A stretch of 40,881 bases of DNA from Dongia_A sp044226685 (lineage in GTDB: Bacteria > Pseudomonadota > Alphaproteobacteria > Dongiales > Dongiaceae). This document shows, in pieces, positions 1 through 7,196 of this stretch. The stretch is taken from assembly GCA_044226685.1 (NCBI GenBank), contig JBGAGP010000026.1, positions 1 through 40,881 of the forward strand, in the 5' to 3' direction. The notes beneath the pieces are model-generated. The model worked only from the letters and a program-made list of their open reading frames with translations. It was not told the origin of the DNA and did not search any database. Made by a program: the position numbers and the translations under genes. Numbering within the stretch: position 1 is the first letter of the stretch; each line of letters starts with the position of its first letter.

Positions 1-89
1 TCCTGGAGGAGATGTCGCTCGAGATCGCCACGCCCGAGGAGGCGCGCAAGATGCTGAAGCTCAAGGGCGGCGACAACGTCGGGTTCTGA
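1..89 (+). CDS. BKACE-family (DUF849) beta-keto acid cleavage enzyme, C-terminal end only
   Basis: Only the last 28 codons are inside the window, ending with TGA at 87-89. The visible tail (EIATPEEARKMLKLKGGDN then VGF) resembles the conserved C-terminus of the BKACE/DUF849 family, in which a zinc enzyme splits a beta-keto acid with acetyl-CoA into acetoacetate and a CoA ester. Known members include 3-keto-5-aminohexanoate and dehydrocarnitine cleavage enzymes. The next two genes on the same strand are carnitine-CoA type enzymes, so a dehydrocarnitine-cleaving role fits. That link is inference, because the catalytic part lies outside the window. Confidence 0.6.
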   Translation, partial: LEEMSLEIATPEEARKMLKLKGGDNVGF

Positions 90-142
90 TCTGCGGCGAG
101 GATTGTCCGAAGATGTCGCACAATGCTGCAGCATCTCCCACC

Positions 143-223
143 GTCACCCCGGGCGTGACCCGGGGTCCGCGGTTGGGCCTGGCTCAGGCGGCGGGATGGA
201 CCCCGGCTCAAGGCCGGGGTGAC
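143..223. repeat. Dispersed palindromic repeat, copy 1
   Basis: Two 26-base arms at 143-168 and 198-223 are inverted copies that differ at only a few central positions. They start GTCACCCCGG and end CCGGGGTCC. About 29 bases lie between them. The right arm, reverse-complemented, is identical to the left arm of the copy at 38301. This is the intergenic palindrome type common in alphaproteobacteria. It sits between the BKACE gene and caiD and could fold into a long RNA hairpin. Confidence 0.85.
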
Positions 224-252
224 GGGCGAGTTTGTGGGGGGAATCTTTCGCG

Positions 253-1041
253 ATGACAGACCCGCTCCACGTCACGGAATCCGACGGCATCCTCGAGATC
301 GTGCTCGACCGGCCGAAGGCCAATGCCATCGACGCGGTCACGAGCCGGCGCATGGGCGAGGTCTTCGTGCGTTTCCGCGACGATCCCGCCCTGCGGGTGG
401 CGATCATCACCGGCGCGGGCGACAAGATCTTCTCGGCCGGCTGGGACCTGAAGGCGGCGGCGACCGGCGCCCTGACCGAGGAGTCCGATTACGGCGCCGG
501 CGGCTTCGCCGGCCTCACCGAGCTGTTCGATCTCGACAAGCCGGTGATCGCGGCGGTCAACGGCCTCGCCATCGGCGGCGGATTCGAGCTGGCCATGGCC
601 TGCGACCTGATCGTGGCGGCGGAGCATGCGGCCTTCGCCCTGCCGGAGACCCAGATCGGCGTCGCCGCCGATGCCGGCGGGCTGCAGCGCCTGCCGCGGC
701 AACTGCCCTACCGGGTGGCGCTGGAACTGCTGTTGCTGGGCCGGCGCATGCCGGCGGCGGAGGCCTTGCATCACGGCCTGATCAATGCGGTGGCGCCAGC
801 CGGCCAGGTCATGGAGCGGGCGCGCGACTGGGCGCGGATGATCGTCGATGGCGCGCCGCTCAGCGTGCGGGCGATCAAGGAGGTCCTGCGCGACAGCGAG
901 AAGATGTCGGTCGCCGAGGCTTTCCAGGCGATCCGCGAACGGCGCTTTCCGGTGCACGCCGCCATGCTGCGCTCCGAGGATCACGCGGAAGGCCCGCGCG
1001 CCTTCGCCGAGAAGCGCAAGCCCAACTGGAAGGGGCGCTAG
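253..1041 (+). CDS. caiD: Carnitinyl-CoA dehydratase (crotonase superfamily)
   Basis: This 262-residue protein matches CaiD of enteric bacteria closely from end to end. Diagnostic stretches are LDRPKANAIDA (18-28), SAGWDLKAAA (61-70), IGGGFELAMA (107-116) and the C-terminal AFAEKRKPNWKGR. Family members interconvert L-carnitinyl-CoA and crotonobetainyl-CoA. The two glutamates that act in CaiD correspond to Glu112 (GGFEL) and Glu132 (ALPE), and both are present. The ATG at 253 was chosen over the in-frame TTG at 232 because it gives the family length and follows a G-rich Shine-Dalgarno-like run at 235-242. The CoA ligase gene starts 7 bases after the stop, so the two are almost certainly co-transcribed. 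The upstream BKACE gene is on the same strand. Confidence 0.9.
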   Translation: MTDPLHVTESDGILEIVLDRPKANAIDAVTSRRMGEVFVRFRDDPALRVAIITGAGDKIFSAGWDLKAAATGALTEESDYGAGGFAGLTELFDLDKPVIAAVNGLAIGGGFELAMACDLIVAAEHAAFALPETQIGVAADAGGLQRLPRQLPYRVALELLLLGRRMPAAEALHHGLINAVAPAGQVMERARDWARMIVDGAPLSVRAIKEVLRDSEKMSVAEAFQAIRERRFPVHAAMLRSEDHAEGPRAFAEKRKPNWKGR

Positions 1042-1048
1042 CGCCGGA

Positions 1049-2638
1049 ATGAGCGATCCTCAGCGCCTGCTCTCGCTGGTCGGCAAGGGCCAAGCGACCA
1101 TCGGCGAGGTGCTGGCGGCACGCGTCGCCGCCACGCCCGATGCACCCTTCATCGAGCAGCGCGACCGGCGGTGGACCTATGCCGAGGCCTGGGCCGAAAG
1201 CCGCCGCTTCGCCGGCTTTCTCGCCGCGAATGATCTGACCGGCGCCCGCATCGCCACCTTCCTGCCCAAATCCCCCGAGGCCCTGTTCACCTGGTTCGGC
1301 GCCATGATCAGCCGCGGCGTCTACGTGGCGATCAACCACGCCCATCGCGGCGCGGTGCTGCGCGACCTGGTGGAGCGGTCCGGGGCGAAGCTGCTGGTGA
1401 CCGACCTGGCGAGTTGGGAGATCATCGGCCCGCTGCTGCCGGTGGCGGTGGAGCGGGTGCTGTTCACCGATCGCGTGCCCGAAGCGCCGCCGAGGCCCGG
1501 TCGGAGTTTCGGCTGGGGCGATGTCGCGGCCAGCGCGCTGGCCGCGCCGCTGCCCTGCCGGCCCGGCGACCTTGCCACCCTGCTCTACACATCCGGCACC
1601 ACCGGCCGATCAAAGGCGGTGCTGCTGCCGCACAACATGTATTGCCGGGGTGCTGCCAATCTCGCGGATTGCTTCGGCTATCGCGACGACGACCGGTTCC
1701 ACGACTGGATGCCGCTGTCGCATATCGGCGGGCAGCTGCACGTCACCATGACGGCCGTGGTCGCCGGTGGGTGCCTGGTGCAGTTCCCGGCGTTCTCGCG
1801 CAGCCGCTTCTGGGACGAGGTCCGCGCGGCCGAGGCAACGGTGTTCAGCGGCTTCGCCAGCATCCTGTCGCTGCTGCTGGAAGCGCCGCCGGGGCCGGAT
1901 GACCGCCGGCACCGGTTGCGCGTGGGGCTGATCGGCAACATGCCGGCCGAGACGTTGACCGCCTTCGAGCGGCGCTTCGGCGTCACCTTGCTCGACACCT
2001 ATGGCATGAGCGAGTGCGAGCCGCTGACCCTGCCCCGCCCCGGCGAGATGCCGCCCGGGTCCTGCGGGCGGATCTGCCCCGATTTCGAGGTCGCCATCCT
2101 GGACGAGGACGACAATCCCCTGCCGATCGGCGAAGCTGGTCGCATCTGCGTGCGGCCGCGAGCGCCCCACGTAATGATGCTGGGCTATGAGGGCGACGCC
2201 GCGGCCACGGTGGCCGCGTGGCGTAACCTGTGGTTCCACACCACCGATCGCGGCCGGTTCGACGCCGCGGGATACCTCTATTTCCTCGACCGGATGAAAT
2301 ACGCGATCCGCCGCGGTGGCGAGAACATCTCCGCCAGCGAGGTCGAACAGGTGTTCCTGGAGCACCCCGATGTCGCCGCCTGCGCCGCCGTCGGCATCGC
2401 CGACCCGGTCATGGGCGAGGAGGTGAAGCTGGTCGTGGTGCGGCGCGCCGGGGCGACCAGCGACGAAGCCGTGTTGCACGCCTATGCCGGCAGCCGCATG
2501 GCGGCCTTCATGGTGCCGCGCTACATCGAGATCGTGGACGCCCTGCCCTATACCGACGTGGGCAAGCTCAAGCGCGAGGAACTGGCGCAGCCCGGCCGGC
2601 GCGCCTGGGATGCGCGCGCCGCCGCCGGGAAGCCCTGA
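1049..2638 (+). CDS. CaiC-like AMP-forming acyl-CoA ligase (carnitine/crotonobetaine-CoA ligase type)
   Basis: This is a 529-residue member of the ANL superfamily. It activates a carboxylate with ATP to an acyl-adenylate and then forms the CoA thioester. Visible motifs are the P-loop TSGTTGRSK (181-189), the adenine-binding YGMSE (318-322), the HTTD aspartate (Asp400), the hinge region DRMKYAIRRGGENIS (414-428) and the C-terminal catalytic lysine in VGKLKR (Lys506). Length and order match E. coli CaiC (about 517 residues). It starts 7 bases after caiD, so its likely substrate is carnitine, crotonobetaine or another trimethylammonium acid (inference from context). The ATG at 1049 is used because upstream in-frame sequence overlaps caiD and has no family similarity. 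Confidence 0.85.
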   Translation: MSDPQRLLSLVGKGQATIGEVLAARVAATPDAPFIEQRDRRWTYAEAWAESRRFAGFLAANDLTGARIATFLPKSPEALFTWFGAMISRGVYVAINHAHRGAVLRDLVERSGAKLLVTDLASWEIIGPLLPVAVERVLFTDRVPEAPPRPGRSFGWGDVAASALAAPLPCRPGDLATLLYTSGTTGRSKAVLLPHNMYCRGAANLADCFGYRDDDRFHDWMPLSHIGGQLHVTMTAVVAGGCLVQFPAFSRSRFWDEVRAAEATVFSGFASILSLLLEAPPGPDDRRHRLRVGLIGNMPAETLTAFERRFGVTLLDTYGMSECEPLTLPRPGEMPPGSCGRICPDFEVAILDEDDNPLPIGEAGRICVRPRAPHVMMLGYEGDAAATVAAWRNLWFHTTDRGRFDAAGYLYFLDRMKYAIRRGGENISASEVEQVFLEHPDVAACAAVGIADPVMGEEVKLVVVRRAGATSDEAVLHAYAGSRMAAFMVPRYIEIVDALPYTDVGKLKREELAQPGRRAWDARAAAGKP

Positions 2639-2660
2639 TCCCCGGAACCCGATGCGGCAG

Positions 2661-2677
2661 GAAGCTGGGGCAGCTTC
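2661..2677. terminator. Hairpin between convergent genes
   Basis: A perfect 7-bp stem, GAAGCTG (2661-2667) and CAGCTTC (2671-2677), with a GGG loop. It lies in the 45-base gap between the ends of the CaiC-like gene and the convergent cysteine synthase gene. There is no T-tract on either side, so it may work with Rho or only protect 3' ends. Confidence 0.4.
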
Positions 2678-2683
2678 GCGCCG

Positions 2684-4180
2684 TCAGTTCCGTGCGTGCA
2701 GCCAGCCCGGCAGGAAGCCGTAGGGGTCCGCGCCGTCGCGCCGGAACGCAATGCCGGCGGCCTCCATCTCGCTCTGCAGGCGGCCGGATTTCCAGCCGTC
2801 GAACAAATCGGTGCAGCCGCCGACATGCCGGCCGCCGATGAAGATCTGCGGAATGGTCCGCAGGCCAGTCTCAGCGTTCAGCGCCGCGCGGATCTTCCCG
2901 CCCCAATCGTCCTTCTGGTAGGCGACCGAATCGAGATCGATGGACCGGTAGGCGATGCCATGATGCTTGAACATCTTGCGCGCGGACCAGCAGAACTCGC
3001 ACCATTCCAGCGCGAACATGACGACGGGATTGGCGGGATCGCGGATCGCGTCCGTCACGAATGCGGCAGCTTCCGGCAGCACGGCCGGTTGCTCCACAGG
3101 TGTCGCGGACGGCTTCGGCGGCGTACTCGCCGCAGCGTCGAAGCGCGCGAACGGCGTGGAGCGCGAAATCGCGTATTCCTCCTCGGTCATGTCCACGGGC
3201 ACGTCGGCGAAGAGCGGCGTGCTGAGATAGCGTTCGCCGGTGTCGGGCAGCATGCAGAGGATCCGGCTGCCCTGAGGAGAGCGCCGGGCCAAGGTGATGG
3301 CGGCGGCCAGGGTGGCACCCGCGGTCGTGCCGGCCAGGATGCCCTCATAGCGCGCCAGGTCGCGGGCGGCCGCGAGCGCGTCATTGCCCGCGACCGGAAC
3401 GATTTCGTCGACATGGCCGAGATCGACGGCATCCTCGACCAGCTTGCTGATGAAGTCCGGCGTCCAGCCCTGCATCAGATGCGGGCGAAAGGCCGGATGG
3501 GCGCCGGCCTCGGTGCCGTCGCCGCTCCGCTGCGAGCGGATGCCGCTACCCAGCAGCGGCGAGTTGTCCGGCTCGGCGACCACAATGCGGGTCTCCGGTC
3601 GCGCGCTTTTCAGGGTCCGCGCAACACCTTTCAGGGTACCGCCCGTGCCATAACCGGTGACCCAGGCGTCGAGCCGCTCGCCCTCGAAATCGGCGAGGAT
3701 TTCCCGGGCCGTCGTCCGCGCATGCATTTCGGCATTGGCTTCGTTGTCGAACTGCCGGGTCAGGAACCAGCCATGGGTCTTGGCAAGCTCGACCGCCTTG
3801 GCCAGCATGCCGCTGCCGCGCTCGGCGGCCGGCGTCAGCACCACCTTGGCGCCGAGGAAGCGCATCAACTTCCGCCGCTCGACGCTGAAGTTCTCCGCCA
3901 TCACCGCGACGAAGGGGTAGCCGCGCTGCGCGCAGACCATGGCCAGGCTGATGCCGGTATTGCCGCTGGTCGCCTCGATGACGGTCTGGCCCGGTTTCAG
4001 CAGGCCCTTCTGCTCGGCATCCTCGATCGCGGCCAGGGCGAACCTGTCCTTGACCGAGCCCATCGGGTTGAAGGCCTCGACCTTGACAAAGATCTCGACG
4101 CCGTCGGGCGCCATGCGCGACAGCTTGACCACCGGCGTGCGGCCGATGGTCTCCGTGATGTTCTGGTATTTCCGCAGCAT
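2684..4180 (-). CDS. Cysteine synthase-glutaredoxin fusion protein
   Basis: The 498-residue product has two parts. Residues 1 to about 325 are a PLP-dependent beta-replacement enzyme of the cysteine synthase family. The Schiff-base lysine is in NPMGSVKDR (Lys44), the substrate loop is TSGNTG (71-76), the phosphate loop is GYGTGGT (176-182), and PDTGERYLST is at 312-321. After a Pro/Ala-rich linker (about 350-370), residues 380-498 form a glutaredoxin domain with the redox motif CEFC (394-397), the cis-proline segment TIPQIFIGG (442-450) and GGCTD (454-458). The stand-alone enzyme makes cysteine from O-acetylserine and sulfide or a sulfur donor. The fused glutaredoxin may reduce or deliver the sulfur substrate (inference). 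The start follows a GGAAGGA-type site. Confidence 0.88.
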   Translation of the reverse strand: MLRKYQNITETIGRTPVVKLSRMAPDGVEIFVKVEAFNPMGSVKDRFALAAIEDAEQKGLLKPGQTVIEATSGNTGISLAMVCAQRGYPFVAVMAENFSVERRKLMRFLGAKVVLTPAAERGSGMLAKAVELAKTHGWFLTRQFDNEANAEMHARTTAREILADFEGERLDAWVTGYGTGGTLKGVARTLKSARPETRIVVAEPDNSPLLGSGIRSQRSGDGTEAGAHPAFRPHLMQGWTPDFISKLVEDAVDLGHVDEIVPVAGNDALAAARDLARYEGILAGTTAGATLAAAITLARRSPQGSRILCMLPDTGERYLSTPLFADVPVDMTEEEYAISRSTPFARFDAAASTPPKPSATPVEQPAVLPEAAAFVTDAIRDPANPVVMFALEWCEFCWSARKMFKHHGIAYRSIDLDSVAYQKDDWGGKIRAALNAETGLRTIPQIFIGGRHVGGCTDLFDGWKSGRLQSEMEAAGIAFRRDGADPYGFLPGWLHARN

Positions 4181-4204
4181 TTCTCAATCCTTCCGCAACG
4201 CGGC

Positions 4205-4231
4205 GCCGGCTCTCGGCTTGCGGGAGCCGGC
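4205..4231 (-). terminator. GC-rich hairpin after the GFA gene
   Basis: An 8-bp stem, GCCGGCTC (4205-4212) with GAGCCGGC (4224-4231), lies just after the GFA stop codon and before the cysteine synthase start. No T-tract follows, so transcription probably continues at least in part. Confidence 0.35.
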
Positions 4232-4240
4232 GCGCCGCGC

Positions 4241-4672
4241 TTATTCGGCGACGACGTCGCCGGAGCCGCCGAATTCCTTCGGGAAGTCCTTCAACTTCGG
4301 CAGGCCGTCCTTCATCCGCAGGACGGTTTCAGCATAGTTCACGTGGACGCCGGGCTTGAAGTCGAGCTTGGGCAGCATGGCGGCGAAGACGTCGACCAGG
4401 CCGAGACCCGGATGATCGGTCAGCACGTGGCCGCCGCACTTGGTGCAGAACTTCCGCGTGCTGCCGGGAGTCTTGTTGTAGCTGGCGAGATTCTTGTCGC
4501 CCTTGGTCACCTTGACCGTCTCCGGCTGCCAGAGCGTGAAGGCATTGACGGGCGACGCGGACCATTCGCGGCACGACGAGCAATGGCAGTATCCCATTGC
4601 CGCGGGTTGCCCGGTCACCTCGATCTCCACCGAGCCGCAGAAGCACTTACCGGACTGAACTGAATTGGACAT
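4241..4672 (-). CDS. GFA-family zinc-binding protein (glutathione-dependent formaldehyde-activating enzyme type)
   Basis: The 143-residue protein has the cysteine pattern of the GFA fold: KCFCGSVE (Cys10, Cys12), GYCHCSSC (Cys29, Cys31, Cys34) and FCTKCGGH (Cys76, Cys79). Together these bind two zinc ions in the family prototype. The family was named for formaldehyde-glutathione condensation, but most members have no proven activity, so the substrate is open. The ATG at 4672 is preferred because GAGGA lies 8 bases upstream. An in-frame ATG five codons earlier overlaps that site. The cysteine synthase-glutaredoxin gene lies 60 bases downstream on the same strand, which suggests a thiol-related role. 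Confidence 0.85.
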   Translation of the reverse strand: MSNSVQSGKCFCGSVEIEVTGQPAAMGYCHCSSCREWSASPVNAFTLWQPETVKVTKGDKNLASYNKTPGSTRKFCTKCGGHVLTDHPGLGLVDVFAAMLPKLDFKPGVHVNYAETVLRMKDGLPKLKDFPKEFGGSGDVVAE

Positions 4673-4859
4673 GTTCGCATTCCTCATCATTGATGCTTGA
4701 GAGCGCCCCCGGGTCGTAGCGCACGACCCCGATGCCCGGCCGACACGGTCGAGGAGAGGAGCGAATCGCTCGTCCCGCAGCCGTCGTGCTCGCGCCTGGC
4801 GCCTTGTTCGGACGGTCGGGACCATATGCGCGCCGGGTGGGCGGCACATCGGGAGTCCT

Positions 4860-4896
4860 CCCTATTTTTCGACCCGGCCGTGGCCGGGAAATAGGG
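4860..4896. other. Strong two-part hairpin in the GFA leader
   Basis: The outer arms CCCTATTT (4860-4867) and AAATAGGG (4889-4896) enclose a second perfect stem, CCCGGCC (4873-4879) and GGCCGGG (4882-4888), with a 2-base loop. It is almost symmetric on both strands. It could be an RNA structure in the leader or a protein-binding palindrome. I do not recognise it as a known riboswitch. Confidence 0.5.
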
Positions 4897-4934
4897 CATC
4901 GCGCGGCCGCTTCACGCGTCCCTGCGAGCTCTCT

Positions 4935-4963
4935 AAATAATTGTAATAATTACGTTATTTCAA
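4935..4963 (-). promoter_or_regulatory. Candidate sigma-70 promoter for the GFA gene
   Basis: On the minus strand, TTGAAA (4963-4958) is followed after 17 bases by TTATTT (4940-4935). The -35 matches well and the -10 is moderate. The near-palindrome GTAATAATTAC fills the spacer and would suit a repressor site. It is the only AT-rich stretch in this gap. Confidence 0.4.
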
Positions 4964-5059
4964 TAGAGACCGGCGATTCTCCGGCGCCGCGGCGAACGCC
5001 CGGACCGGCGGAGACATCAATCCCTGCCGGCGGACCCGGGCCGTGCCGCGGACGCGGGG

Positions 5060-5809
5060 CTAGGCCATGTAGGAACCGCCGTTCAGGTGCCAGCTCTGTC
5101 CCGTCACATAGCGTGCCTGGGGACCACAGAGATAGCGCACCAGCGCGGCGACTTCCTGCGCGGTGCCGCGGCGGCCGAGCGGCATCGGCCGCGAGGCGTG
5201 ATGATTGGGGCTGGTCGGGCTGTGCGAGCCGCGCGCGGTGCCGATCAATCCGGGCACCACGCAATTGGCGGTGATGCCGAACTGGGCCACGTCCAGCGCG
5301 ACCGCCTTGGTGAAGCCGGCGAGGCCGGCCTTCCCGGTCACCACATGCACGCGCTCCATGGCGCCGCTATGACCGGTCATGCCGCCGATGGTGACGATCG
5401 AGCCATAGCCCCGCGCCTTCATATGCGGAATGCAGGCCTTGGTGCAGAGGAAGGCGCCATCCAGCATGATGCCGAGCACTTCCTTCCAGTCCGCGAAGGA
5501 GACCTCGGTGATCGGCGCCTCCTTCCGGACGGCGGCGTTATTGACCAGGATGTCGATGCCGCCATAGGCGGCGACGCCATCGGCCACCATGCGGGCGACG
5601 GCCGCCTCGTCGGTGATGTCGGCCTGGGCCACGCGCGCCTCACCGCCCGCCTGCTTGATCAGTTCGACCGTCTCCTGCGCGGTGTCGATGGACCGGCGGG
5701 TGTTGACCAGGATCTTGGCGCCGGCGGCGGCGAGCTCCTGGCAGATGGCGCGGCCGATATTCTGCGCCCCGCCGGTGACCAATGCGACCTTGCCGTCCAA
5801 CTCGCCCAT
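5060..5809 (-). CDS. SDR-family protein with degenerate active site
   Basis: This 249-residue protein has the short-chain dehydrogenase fold. The nucleotide-binding TGGAQNIG (12-19), the NNA motif (90-92) and the C-terminal ARYVTGQSWHLNGG are intact. The usual Asn-Ser-Tyr-Lys tetrad is not. The serine position is Gly (IGGMTG, about 143), the tyrosine four residues before Lys160 is Val156 with His155 beside it (HVVTGK), and the usual asparagine in the central helix is also replaced. Only Lys160 remains. I recall relatives with a similar HVVT-K pattern, so this is probably a distinct subfamily rather than decay. It starts 10 bases after the MmgE/PrpD gene, with a GGGAGGA ribosome site, as the last gene of that operon. 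The reaction is unknown. Confidence 0.85.
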   Translation of the reverse strand: MGELDGKVALVTGGAQNIGRAICQELAAAGAKILVNTRRSIDTAQETVELIKQAGGEARVAQADITDEAAVARMVADGVAAYGGIDILVNNAAVRKEAPITEVSFADWKEVLGIMLDGAFLCTKACIPHMKARGYGSIVTIGGMTGHSGAMERVHVVTGKAGLAGFTKAVALDVAQFGITANCVVPGLIGTARGSHSPTSPNHHASRPMPLGRRGTAQEVAALVRYLCGPQARYVTGQSWHLNGGSYMA

Positions 5810-5819
5810 CGGTTCCTCC

Positions 5820-7196
5820 CTATGCGCCGGCCTTGCCCAGCCGCGACATGTCCCGCTGCGCCTTCAGGTTGGCGCCGAAATCCAGCAGCGCCTCGGCACG
5901 GTCTTCCGACCAGCCACCAAAGGCGGCGTTCTGCCGGAACTTGTGCTCCAGCTCGGCGCGCGACAGCGGGTCGCGGCTGCCGCCGCGCATCTGTGCCTGG
6001 TCGATCTGGATCACCTTGCCGCCCTTCAAGGTCGCGGTCAGGTGGCCGGTATAGTTCTTCGGATACTCGTTCTTCGGGTCGACCCAGTAGGTGATGCGCT
6101 GGGCGAGCTTCAGCACCCCGCGGTCCCTGATCTTCGCCTCGGTGAACTGCGCCAGGCCAGCGTCGCCTTCCAGGAAGGCGACGGCCATGCAATAGGGCGT
6201 GCTGAATTTCGCCGCATAGGCGGTCGGCGGGTTCTGCTTCAGGCTGAGCGGGTCCCACAGGCGATGCACCGTGCCCTCGCCGACCGCGCAGGAGATGCTC
6301 TCGATCTCGTCCGCCGCCACGCCCTGATTGCGCAGCTTGATCGCGCAGTCGATATAGGGTTGCACCATGGTGCCGCAGGCATAGGGCTTGAACGCCAGCT
6401 GGCTGCCGACCCAGCGGGTGCCAAGATCATCCAGCAGGTGCGAGAAGTCCGGCTTGATCGACGGCGCGAAGGCGGAGAAGAACCCATGCGTGCCTTCGAA
6501 CACGGTGCCCGGGCCGGAAAAACCCGCGCCGCCCAGGGCCGCCGCGCGCAGGCCCGATTGCGCCGCCCAGCCCGCGTGCAGGCGCTTGGTCGAGGAGCCG
6601 TCGGCCAGGTATTCGATGATGCCGGAAGCGAGGCTCCCGGCCACGCCGAGGCCATCCGCGATGGCCGCAGCATTCTGCCGCCGCACGATCGCCGCCGAAA
6701 TCGTCGCGGCGAAAGTTCCGAGCACCGCCGTCGGGTGAAAGCCCGCCTTGTGCACCGACTTGTCGGCGATCAGGCCCAGCCGGCACATCACCTCGATGCC
6801 CGCCGCGATGGCCAACACGGTGCGCGGCCCATCCGCCTTCAACTGTTCGGCGATCGCCAGAGCCGCCGGCACCACGACCGCGCCGGAATGGACCGGGCAG
6901 CCCTCGAAGGTGTTGTCGAAATCCTCGCCGTGACAGGCGGTGCCGTTGATCGCGGCGGCGGCACCGGCGGAAAGCCGCCTGCCCTGGGCGATCACCGTGC
7001 AGTCGCCGGCCTCGTCGAAGGCCGCCATGGTGGACTTGGTGTAGTCCATGTCCCTGGCCGCGACGCAGAGGCCAAGCACGTCGATCACCGTGTCGATGGC
7101 CGCGCGCTCCGCGGCGGCATCGAGGTGTTCCGGCTTCAGCCGCGCCACCCAATCGGCGAGGTGCGCGGAGACCGATTTCGGCTGCGGCGCGCTCAC
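5820..7196 (-). CDS. MmgE/PrpD-family protein, paralogue 1
   Basis: The 458-residue protein belongs to the family of 2-methylcitrate dehydratase, cis-aconitate decarboxylase and iminodisuccinate epimerase. These are all-helical N-domain enzymes that act on small polycarboxylates. Family signatures include HGEDFDNTFEG, HPTAVLGTFAA, the HAGWAAQSGLRAA segment and FKPYACGTM. It begins with GTG, and its first bases overlap the stop of the preceding paralogue (GTGA), which indicates translational coupling. It is much more like paralogue 3 (8637-10037) than its direct neighbour, most clearly in the C-terminal half: NEYP-NYTGHL, QMRGG/HMRGG, DPLSR/EPLSR. The exact substrate cannot be read from sequence. 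Confidence 0.87.
   Translation of the reverse strand: MSAPQPKSVSAHLADWVARLKPEHLDAAAERAAIDTVIDVLGLCVAARDMDYTKSTMAAFDEAGDCTVIAQGRRLSAGAAAAINGTACHGEDFDNTFEGCPVHSGAVVVPAALAIAEQLKADGPRTVLAIAAGIEVMCRLGLIADKSVHKAGFHPTAVLGTFAATISAAIVRRQNAAAIADGLGVAGSLASGIIEYLADGSSTKRLHAGWAAQSGLRAAALGGAGFSGPGTVFEGTHGFFSAFAPSIKPDFSHLLDDLGTRWVGSQLAFKPYACGTMVQPYIDCAIKLRNQGVAADEIESISCAVGEGTVHRLWDPLSLKQNPPTAYAAKFSTPYCMAVAFLEGDAGLAQFTEAKIRDRGVLKLAQRITYWVDPKNEYPKNYTGHLTATLKGGKVIQIDQAQMRGGSRDPLSRAELEHKFRQNAAFGGWSEDRAEALLDFGANLKAQRDMSRLGKAGA

Larger units (their letters stand above)
4673..5059. other. 387-base intergenic leader region upstream of the GFA gene
   Basis: No convincing gene is seen. The region holds a strong hairpin at 4860-4896 and an AT-rich island at about 4931-4965, in sharp contrast with its surroundings. 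That island contains the near-palindrome GTAATAATTAC (4943-4953). If the promoter listed at 4935-4963 is real, the GFA transcript has a leader of about 250 bases. Confidence 0.5.

Noticed and set aside
143..223. Insertion-sequence terminal repeats or an attachment site
   Set aside because: The arms are too close together to flank a transposase gene, and the same palindrome recurs at 38301; it fits a dispersed intergenic repeat better.
219..1052. Long open frames overlapping caiD in other frames and on the minus strand
   Set aside because: GC-rich coding DNA gives long antisense and shifted frames rich in Arg, Ala and Gly; they lack family similarity and ribosome sites, while the caiD frame is unambiguous. 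The same applies to similar shadows across the window, for example 13805-15355 + and 38523-40760 +.
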